Assembly: GCA_009746045.1 (NCBI GenBank)
Contig: RPFO01000406.1
Coordinates: 429,501 to 493,500 of the forward strand
DNA: 64,000 nt
Source of the DNA: Mesostigma viride
Lineage: Eukaryota > Streptophyta > Mesostigmatophyceae > Mesostigmatales > Mesostigmataceae
Direction of reading: 5' to 3'
The position numbers and the translations under genes were made by a program. Positions 55,788-64,000 of the stretch are shown one piece after another; the first letter of the stretch is position 1, and every line of letters starts with the position of its first letter. The notes below the pieces were generated by a model. That model made no database searches. It saw only the letters and a program-made list of their open reading frames with translations, and was not told the DNA's origin.

Positions 55788-57513
55788 CACGTCGTTTGTA
55801 TCCAGTCCTATGGAGAGGACTGAGTTGAACTCAGTCCTCTCTAGAGGACCGAGTTTTTGGGTTTCGTAGAAAATTCGCCGCGGTCAGAATGTTTGTCAAA
55901 AAAATTCTCTCAAAATTTATTCAAATACTACGTGAAAAGATCTTTCTTGGGCATATTTTTGGGATTTTTTTGGATTTGGTATGAGCGGTCAAATGTACGG
56001 TCAAAGTACAGGTGGTAAGGGTACTTTTTCCCGTGAAACGTGCGTTCCGGAAATGCACGACCTAGCCATGGCGGCTTGCGCCCATGCATGCAGTTTACGT
56101 TTGCGGAAGAGTTAGCTGGCCAAACTCAGGAAATAGTTTTTATATGTCATATAGATGATACAACTCAACTTTTGGCTCGCGGCGATGCGATTTAGCAGGT
56201 GTCGGCACTGTTCTTGCTAGAAAAAACTGCGATCAGACAGGTCGACGGAAATTGACGACTGTGATTGCGTTCCGGCGCAATTTCGAGGGTTTATAGGTTT
56301 ATTTCTACCTTTTATCGTGCATAGTATTAGAATAAATTGAGTGGCTGCATAGATTTGATGATTTCGACCTCTCTGTCACGGCATGGTTTGTGTACCGCAA
56401 AGTGCCAGTTTTGCGGGCACCGCCTGGGCCAAGGTAACGCCGTCCGTGCCTGGTAAAGCTGGAATATCGTCGCCTCATCGCTTCTTAGTGTTTGTACATG
56501 AGTTTAAGCTTGCAAGGAGTTGTCAGGTTCAAGTCTTGATGCTCTTTCTTGACCGTTGCCTGCCCCTCTCTAAAACCCCATTTTCAGATGATGTTACCAT
56601 GCAGGCGTTTGCCTTACCCCAGTGTAGTTGTGCAGGTTTTTAGGAGCTGTACAGGTTTGAACACCTTCATAGATGTTATTTATTCCTATGCTTCGTTTAT
56701 ACTGCATGGTTATGTGGCCATGGGTTGCATCAAGGGTGCTTTCAAGCTTATGCGGGTGAGTGAAAAGTCTTGGTGATAAACCACTGCCATCAGGTGCCAG
56801 CAACTATGTTGGCCATACCATGGCAAGGCAAAACAGTGTTAGCCATGTCTATTCTTGTGAGAAACAATTGAAATATGCTTAATCTACCCATTATATTGGT
56901 GGTTGACACTTATAATATAACCCTTTGTTGGTAGGTATCCAAACCCATTCCCTACGTGCAGGCATAGGCTCTCACACATGATAAGGTATAGTATAACTGC
57001 AATATGATGATGCAAGTGTGTTGTCCTGTTATGCTTGAAGGGCAATGAGTTGATTGGGATGGTTGGTGGCCACGGTGGTGTGTAGTATGACCGCACTTAC
57101 ATGCTAGCATTTTGCTAGCAAAGGCTCAGTCCTCTCCAGAGGACTGGCAGTTTTTGGCGTGTTTCAGGCAGTGGCAGTGGCCAAATTGAGCCCAGTTTTT
57201 TGCCACGTTTCAAGAACTTTATTTTTCACATGTTTATGATTTTTCTACATGCATATGGAATTGATGTATTTTTTTAATACACACATATACATCAAAAAGT
57301 GCCAAATCGCGAGTAAGGGTCAACACCCGAGTAAAATTCTACATGATCCGGTCCATGTATGATTTTTTACACATATTCCAGACACAGAGCAAGATATTAA
57401 CTGCTATTAGGCACCTCAAACATATGGGGTACCCCCCTGCCCTTTCTGCTACATGATCTCAAAGTTGGTCAACTCAGTCCTCTCCAGAGGACTGAGTCGG
57501 TACAAACGACGTG
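55788..57513. mobile_element. TTAA-flanked inverted-repeat DNA element
   Basis: The ends are CACGTCGTTTGTA (55788-55800) and its inverse complement (57501-57513), each directly flanked by TTAA (55784-55787 and 57514-57517). Inside the ends both sides have AGTCCT..GGAGAGGACTGAG palindromes, so the inverted arms reach roughly 45-50 bp. An internal copy of the palindrome (CAGTCCTCTCC/AGAGGACTG) lies at 57127. TTAA duplication is typical of piggyBac-type elements. There is no transposase in the 1.7-kb interior. Confidence 0.7.
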
Positions 57514-57517
57514 TTAA

Positions 57518-58340
57518 ATGCCTTGGTACCGCCCATAATGCTTGTTACACGATGTTTCTCTCATTTTGAAAATGTGCTACGTATTGGATCAGCTGCATTA
57601 TCGTTGTTTGATTTCGCTGCCTAGCTGTCTTTGATTGGGCAGATTGGTAGGCTTTTGTACTCAGGTACAGCCAAGCCTGGACACGTGCCTCGAAAGACTG
57701 AAGGATCGTAGGGTTCTTGATATCGAAACATTCAAGGCCAGCAGAGCTTGGGTAACGCTTGTTATGCTACACTTCTTCTAGTGTTGACGTCAGTTGCCGT
57801 CAAATATCTGTTTTGCACAGCTAACCTCTTCCCCGTTGAGTTGCTAGTGTAATAGCAAAATTCTCAAAAATGCTTTGTGGGAGTATGTGTGCCGGGGAGT
57901 TGACAAGCAGCTCTAGGGTCACCCAGGCTGCTACATATCCAGACGCGTCCTGCCTTTTCTACGCTCCCTGGGCCGCACGCCCGCACGTTGTCGCCTGGTG
58001 TTATGATGAATTGTGATATGGCCCACAATGGCAGATAACGCAAATAATGCTGGTTGCATGTTAAGGTCATCCCCGACCTCTTGTTGAAACATAGGGCATG
58101 ACGTTCCACCCTCCATAAGTTGGTGCATCACCAACCCAGACGCAGCTAGTTTGTTGCACTCTTCTTTCTTGCAATGGCTGGTGGTAAGGGCTGTATCATC
58201 ATGCATCAAGGTACCATCGTGAACTATAGAGGCCACTCACTTGGCTTTTATTCACCCAATTTACTGGAGTTTGAGTTCTCAAGTTTTCATGGAGTTGAAG
58301 CGCCCTTCCCTTGTTGTCTGCAACCCCCTGTGCGATACAG
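57518..58340. other. Upstream region of ANK-C
   Basis: The 40-60 bp before the ANK-C exon (from about 58300) matches 63403-63449 before ANK-D. No first exon is identified with confidence. Confidence 0.4.
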
Positions 58341-61300
58341 GAGGAGGATATCTTCCAGGCTGCGACAAGCGGCAGCCTGAAGCGCGTCAAGTACCTGGTG
58401 GAAAAGAAGGGGACGAGCCTGGACGGCACAGACCAGGCAAGTTTTCCTCAATTAAACCAGAGCTCTGAGCTATAACAGCAGACTTATTTCAAACATATTG
58501 GCTGGTCACACCGGTAGATAGCCCAGAAGTGGCCAGGCAGGGCTTTTCACTAACTTGACAACTGACACTACCAAGCTTAGCAGTAATGCAACATGCAACT
58601 TGAAGTGGCCGCTGGATATCATGTACTATCCACCTGAGCCACCTGACAGCTGCCAGATACCTGGCATTGGTCTGTTTAGGTTATGCCTCTAAGGGTGTGA
58701 ATAAAAACAAAAACTATGTAGGCAGGAACATGGTCTGTCGTCCATCATATGACGTCGGGGTCACATTGTCAAACAGCATCTGGATATCTGGTGGCCTTGC
58801 AGCGTGGTGGAAGGAAAAAGCATGCATTTTTTTTTTTGGCTTCCGGTAGATGCACCATCCTGTATGTTATCAGATTAACGCTAGCGAATATGGTAGCAAT
58901 TATGGCAATCCTGAGGACCGCCATCAATGGCGGCTGTTGCAGTAGCCGATGGTAAAACTGCAAAGTCGTTTTGCTGGCGTTTGCCGGATGGCAGGATCCA
59001 GCTGCTTACAGTGGCACATGGAGTTAATGGCCATGGTATGGCTGGTGGCAGATTATGCAGTTGGCGCCTGTGATGCTGTGGTGGTCATGCGATGAAGGCC
59101 ATGTTTCGGGCCGGCAATGGTAGTGCCAGTGATGGCGGTTTTAATGGTGAAAAGGGGAGCGGGCGTTAGTGCTATAGTGCACGGAGGTGGCAGCGCAGCC
59201 GAAGGTTTGCGGTGCCGGCTGTTGTGGGACATGCATGGCAAAGATGCTCTCATTGGAGATGCTGATGTTTATTGATTGTGGTGGTGGCAGATTGCGCTGC
59301 GTTCCATACCAATTGGTAGTGTATGCCGGGTGCCAATAGGAGCATCTGACATGGCAGGGGTTGCTGGTGCCATCAATATGGTCAGAATGGGGCCCACGCT
59401 GCCACTTATACTCGTAAAGTGGTTATATACACGCAAGTCCGTGTTGCACGCAGTACGAATCTGAAAGCGTTTTTGCCTAGGGAACTGGCACAACATGCGC
59501 ACGTTGGTTGAGATTCAGGCTGTTTTGCGGGGATGTCAATATGGTATGGAATCAGTAGGGGCTGCCAAAGGTCTGGAAGGTTTCCAAATAGTTCAGGGTT
59601 AATCCTTGGGTAAAGCATGAATTGACAAGCGCAGTAGTATTTCCTGGTAGAAATGTGTTGTTATACAACCCGGCTTTTCTTCGTATGGATATGCTGACGA
59701 TGTATTATCTCGGAGTTTAAGAAATTAAGAAATTCCCCCTGCCCCTGGTTTGAGTGAGGAACTTCGTGTGGTAATGGCATGTCATATGATTCGGTTCTTT
59801 GAACCAGTATGCAATGATTTTCGTTAGCTTGAAGTTCAATGCGATGAATTGCATGGGGTTGTGTCTGGTTGCTTTCCCATCTGCGGAACCCACCTCAAAA
59901 GTCACTGCTGCAAGCAGCTGGTTGAATACGAGTAGAGCAGCAAGGGATGGTCAGCATGGAGAACTGAGATATTTTGAGTCTTTGCTCAACTGGCACACTG
60001 GGGAAAGCAATGGGATATGTGCTTAACTGTCTTAGGGTTCCTGGCTGCACAAGCAACGTGATCTGTGCTTAATTGTGTTAGGGTTCCTGGCTGTACGATC
60101 ACATTTGGTGCTGAACTGCTGATCTGTGGGTGCTGCTGGCTGCACTCGTATTCCACATGTGCAAAACAGGATGGAAGGAACGTGCTCCACCTCGCAGCTT
60201 CCAAAGGCCGCCTGGAGCTGGTCAAGTACCTGGTGGAGACCAAGGGGATGGATGTGGACACAAAGGACAAGGCAAGTTTTATACTACATTTCCCCAAGGT
60301 GCATAGCGGCAGAGGCAGACATTCCGAGACCCCTTGCTGCTTACGCCAGTAGGCAGCATGGGAGCCAAGAGCCCGCAACCTGCATTGATGGTCACAGAGT
60401 GCACTGAAAGCTGCCTATGTATCATGTGGACAGGGGCTGACGTCTTTTTGAAGGCTAAGGGATGTGAGGCACTAGCATCAGGTAGAAGCAAGCGGAAGGC
60501 ATTGTTGGTGTGTAGTTAATCTACCTGTTGGTGTGTAGGTAATCTTCCTAATATTGCCCATAGGTTAATATTGGGCGGAAACCATTTGCCCCTCGGCTTA
60601 TAAGGTTCCGCAATGTATTACCAGCGATAATAAAACATATATGGCTATCGCTGGTAATATTGTGCGGAGCCTTAGCCGAGGGGCAAATGGTTTCCGCACA
60701 GTATCAACCTAACTCCCAGCTTTGGAGTGCAAGGTTGCGCATCAGTTGGGCACCTGCTGGACCGGATGTCAAGCTAGGAGCTTTGCTTGCGTTATAAAAC
60801 AGAACGTTCATGGCAGAGGTATATCAGTATCCATCGAAGCATGCGGTTTGCTTTTTTCTTCTCCATAGTAACCTCTGATCATTATGCCACGGGTGTGCGT
60901 TGCCGGCGCTGCTGGGCATCACCTGGCTCCAAACTTGGCAGCACAAGTACCCAGCTTCTGTGTATTGAGTAAGAAAAGGACTTCGCTGAACGTTGACAGG
61001 ATAAATGCAAGTGAGGTCAATACATGCATCGCGAGTCGGTGCTTTAAATGGATGGATCCTACAGGCTGCCCAATAGCTGGGTCATGCACCTGTGGGATTC
61101 CAGCTGGTTACCCAAATGTACAATCTGGCATCCAAAAGCCATCATTGTGTTTCATACTAGTATGTCAACTGCGCATATGGATTGCTGAATATGTTGGCCT
61201 GATGAGTAAACCATGTCGAGCATTCAGGCTGCCAATGTATTACCTTCGGAATTATTTTTTGCTCTGGAAGCTGCAAGATACATAATGGACATCATAGTGG

Positions 61301-61842
61301 CCTTGTGGCGTTGGTGACAACCATTTGGCATGGGTGACTAAGCCGCCCTTTCTCCTCCATCCTGTGAGCCGAGCTCTACTGCTGTTTGCAAGCCATGCTG
61401 CGTTTGGTTTATTATCATTTCATAAATCCTGTCAATATTGTCATCATGTCCAATGTCCTAGGTCCTCAAGAAAATCTATCACTTATGAACCGGGCCACCA
61501 ACCTGGCCATCTCCATCACAAGGCTCCAGCTTCAAAGGTCCGGGTGGCCTCACAAGAGCATGCTCTAATAAATTGTTGAAGCCCCCCCCCGTTCGTGCCA
61601 TTGACAAACTAACATGTTTACAACTAGTCTGCACTTGTGTATGTCATGAGCCTGACCGATGATGTGCCTACTGTACTATAGCGCCTTCTCATGATGTGCC
61701 TTCTGTAATGTATGCGATAATGATCACCCGACCACAGTCTGGGATAACACCCCTTGAGGCGGCGGAGGGCGCGAAGCAAACGGGCGTGGTGCAGTTTCTG
61801 CGTGAAGCCGAGCTCAAGGCGGAGCAACAGATTGCCGCGCAG
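58341..61842 (+). CDS. ANK-C: ankyrin-repeat protein with GC-AG introns, partial
   Basis: Three phase-0 exons: 58341-58436 (EEDIFQAATSGSLKRVKYLV, 32 residues), 60170-60271 (DGRNVLHLAASKGRLELVKY, 34 residues) and 61738-61842 (SGITPLEAAEGAKQTGVVQF then LREAELKAEQQIAAQ, 35 residues). These form three consecutive ankyrin repeats, the last running into a charged helix. The acceptors are good (GATACAG, AAAACAG, CCACAG). The donors of the first two exons are GCAAGT, not GT; the third is GTGAGC. First and last exons of the protein were not found. It differs in sequence from ANK-A/B and has a sister copy, ANK-D, 5.1 kb downstream. Confidence 0.7.
60004..60110. repeat. Imperfect tandem duplication in an ANK-C intron
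   Basis: GTGCTTAA, TTAGGGTTCCTGGCTG and a following CACAAG or ACGATC recur about 55 bp apart. Confidence 0.65.
60563..60709. mobile_element. Near-palindromic MITE flanked by TA
   Basis: Two arms of about 60 bp (starting GGTTAATATT / GGTTGATACT, then GCGGAAACCATTTGCCCCTC) pair around a 20-bp loop rich in AT. TA flanks both ends (60561-60562 and 60710-60711). This fits a Tc1/mariner-type miniature element. It lies in the second ANK-C intron. Confidence 0.75.
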
Positions 61843-63449
61843 GTGAGCCTCGCTGGAGATTTGTTGGGGAGGTGGCGCTGCTGTCCATGGCTTTTCCTGG
61901 CCATCCAGTGGGACGAACCGACATTCTCACTCTGGTGGAGCCAAGCAGACTGTGGCATACCCCAACATCTACAGCACTATCCCATCGGCAGTTGTCAACA
62001 AAATAAAGGGCCACCTGAGCTTTTCTTGAGATATAAGGGATATATATATATCCCTTTATATCTACCATGTGGGGTACCCCGTTGCAGATGTTTATTTGGC
62101 CAAACCCCGACAGCAAGAGCTGTCTTCATATCCTTGGTACGTGTCTTAGTGAGAAAGCAACCTTTATTTTCTTTTATGGCTGGATTCACTTCTGCAGCAC
62201 CCTTGGATTGGAAAATGCTGAACAACACATTGCAACGGGTTATCTATTGTGTGTGAGTTCTCTGCTCTGTGCCTAATTGCTGGTTAGCAAGGGGCGGGTC
62301 AGTTGTGGTGGCTAGGTTAAGGTAACCTTCTGACAGATGCGGTATTTTTTATAGGTTTCCACTTAGCCCGCATATCCTTACCCATTGTATGTACGTGTCC
62401 TTCATGGATAAGCCTATCTTAAACATACACCCACAAATTTTGACTCGGTTAGTGGAACATGGCTCTGGAGCCACAGATGGTCGTTCTGTCAGTGATGGCT
62501 TGTTGAGCTAGATCTTGCTCAGCTACCTGCTCATATTGTCTGTTTAAACCTGAGCGAAGCTGAGAATGCATTGCCTTGTATGCTGACATAGGTGCTGCGC
62601 AGGCATACTGGCAGTGGTACAGGTCAAGTCAGGCCCCAGTTAGGCTGAGCCAGCCTAGGTAGATGCTGCAGTAGTGGGCATCCCCAGTTTGAGAAGCAGG
62701 TCGTTCTTTTGCGTCCTTCGCGCAATAACGAGGGTACAGAAGCATGCCTTATATGGACCAGTATGCAGCCCGGTGCCTACCATACCGCTGGCCCTAGCTA
62801 TGGCCCAGCTGGTTGAAAATTCACTTTGTTCGACTTGACTTCAGGAAGTTTGCACACTTCTTTGTTACGACTTTTATCAGTATTGCAATGATGCATGCAC
62901 ATAGAGAGTATATCCACGGATATGCATGATTGTCAGGCGCCGGGAGAGGCCTTTATATTCTCCCAAACCGGCGCCTCTAAATGCGTTCCAAGCCTATCTG
63001 TGGGCTCTGGATTATGGGGCTGCCTTACTGCATCCTCGAGGCTTTTCCTATGTCAAAGCTCTATTGCACCCACAGTTGGGCCTGCACCATGATGCAGAGA
63101 GAGTCCTCTGTGGCGCCGGCCCACTTGAGGCAGCGAGAGAAGCTAGGGGGCCCTCCCTCCTCGTCGTGTATAGGGGCTTAACGTTCCTGTATTGGTACCC
63201 ACGTGACGCAGTCACGGGCTTTTTATTGATTCATTATTAATGCATGATTTTCATAGGGCGTAAGATCGCACTCTCTGCGAGTGGATGAATCAGTCATCAC
63301 ATCACTGTGGCTTTGTCTTGCACGCAGGGCAGTACCAGCACGGCACCCACATGGTCAAGCCTATTCGCTCTAGTTCCTGTAGTCAAATCCAATTTGACAG
63401 GGTTGTAAGCGGCCTTCCCTTATCGTCTGCAACCCCCTGTGCGATACAG
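61843..63449. other. Stretch between ANK-C and ANK-D
   Basis: No exon recognised; may contain the end of ANK-C or the start of ANK-D. A short palindromic stretch of TATATATATC lies near 62040. Confidence 0.4.
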
Positions 63450-63545
63450 GAGGAGGATATCTTCCAGGCCGCGACAGGCGGCAACCTGAAACGCGTCAAG
63501 TACCTGGTGGAGAAGAAGGGGACGAGCCTGGACGGCACGGACAAG
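63450..63545 (+). CDS. ANK-D: first ankyrin exon of a duplicate gene, cut by the window edge
   Basis: EEDIFQAATGGNLKRVKYLV, 32 residues, phase 0, acceptor GATACAG and donor GCAAGT. The exon differs from 58341-58436 at a few bases only, and flanking intron bases also match, so it is a recent tandem duplicate. The rest of the gene would lie beyond 64000. Confidence 0.7.
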
Positions 63546-64000
63546 GCAAGTTTTCCTTCTTCTAGGTGCAAGAGCAGAATTTCTTCACATTCTCAGAGGC
63601 CACACCAGTGGATACCAATAAGAGTTCATCACGGCGAAAAATATCATGTAAGATCGGGGTTATTCCAAACTCCGATAGTCTTAGGTGCCTGCATTTGTAA
63701 TTATGTGGCAGTCAATATGAGGGTTTGTGTCTGTGTAAGACACCTGGCTTCCCACCTGTGTTACCGACAGATGTATTCAGCTCCCTTACATGTCCTGGAT
63801 AGCTGGACAACATGAATAGTGTAAGTAGGTCACCATCACGAGTTTGGGCCAGGACCTGTTTTTCTTGTTATTCTTGTGGCACGTACAACCCAGATCCCAG
63901 GATCAAGCAGCAGCTTGTCACCCACTGGCCAGCCAGTGGTGTGTCAGAAGGCAATAGAATGCCATTTCCTAGCTGACACGCGACTAGATAGATGCAGCGT
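63546..64000. other. Window end, presumed ANK-D intron
   Basis: No further exon recognised. In ANK-C the equivalent intron is 1.7 kb, longer than what remains here. Confidence 0.4.

Overview
This window is nuclear DNA of a eukaryote. Its real genes are split by GT-AG (and a few GC-AG) introns, most of its length is non-coding, and it is crowded with retroelement and DNA-transposon debris and G-rich microsatellites. A plastid-type transit peptide on a probable haem-utilisation-like protein, with no secretory signal in front of it, fits an organism with a primary plastid. The tetranucleotide repeats and ankyrin family look like those of green algae. A chlorophyte or prasinophyte is the best guess, not a proof.

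Layout. 1-5.7 kb: two convergent, apparently intact genes, a PqqB-like metallo-beta-lactamase-fold hydrolase (+, two exons) and a ChuX/HutX-like protein with transit peptide (-, four exons; one intron carries a GGGT microsatellite). 8.7-13.6 kb: an ankyrin gene (ANK-A) in which each repeat is one 99-nt phase-0 exon. 15.1-18.9 kb: a BAH-like gene with a 1-kb G-rich intron, internal TGA codons and a 40-bp minisatellite. 19.6-24.7 kb (-): a decayed multi-exon gene, probably a transposase. 24.8-29.2 kb: a non-autonomous CACTA-type transposon with a second inverted-repeat element nested in it. 29.2-34.4 kb: a duplicate of the 3' half of ANK-A, broken by a 2.5-kb gag-type element with a hairpin-rich leader. 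35.3-46.0 kb: a cluster of non-LTR (LINE-like) elements with an ORF1-type protein and conserved tandem hairpins near the 3' end. 46.6-52.1 kb (-): a complete paralogue of ANK-A (ANK-B, 191 aa). 55.8-57.5 kb: a TTAA-flanked inverted-repeat element. 58.3-64 kb: a second ankyrin family (ANK-C and ANK-D) whose exons end in GC donors.

The strongest biological units are the ankyrin family, in which ANK-A, its duplicate and ANK-B share the same exon order and a tiny conserved last exon, and the mobile elements, whose non-coding ends carry conserved RNA or DNA structure. Splice sites were assigned by eye from AG/GT signals, reading phase and similarity between copies; no transcript data or database search was available.
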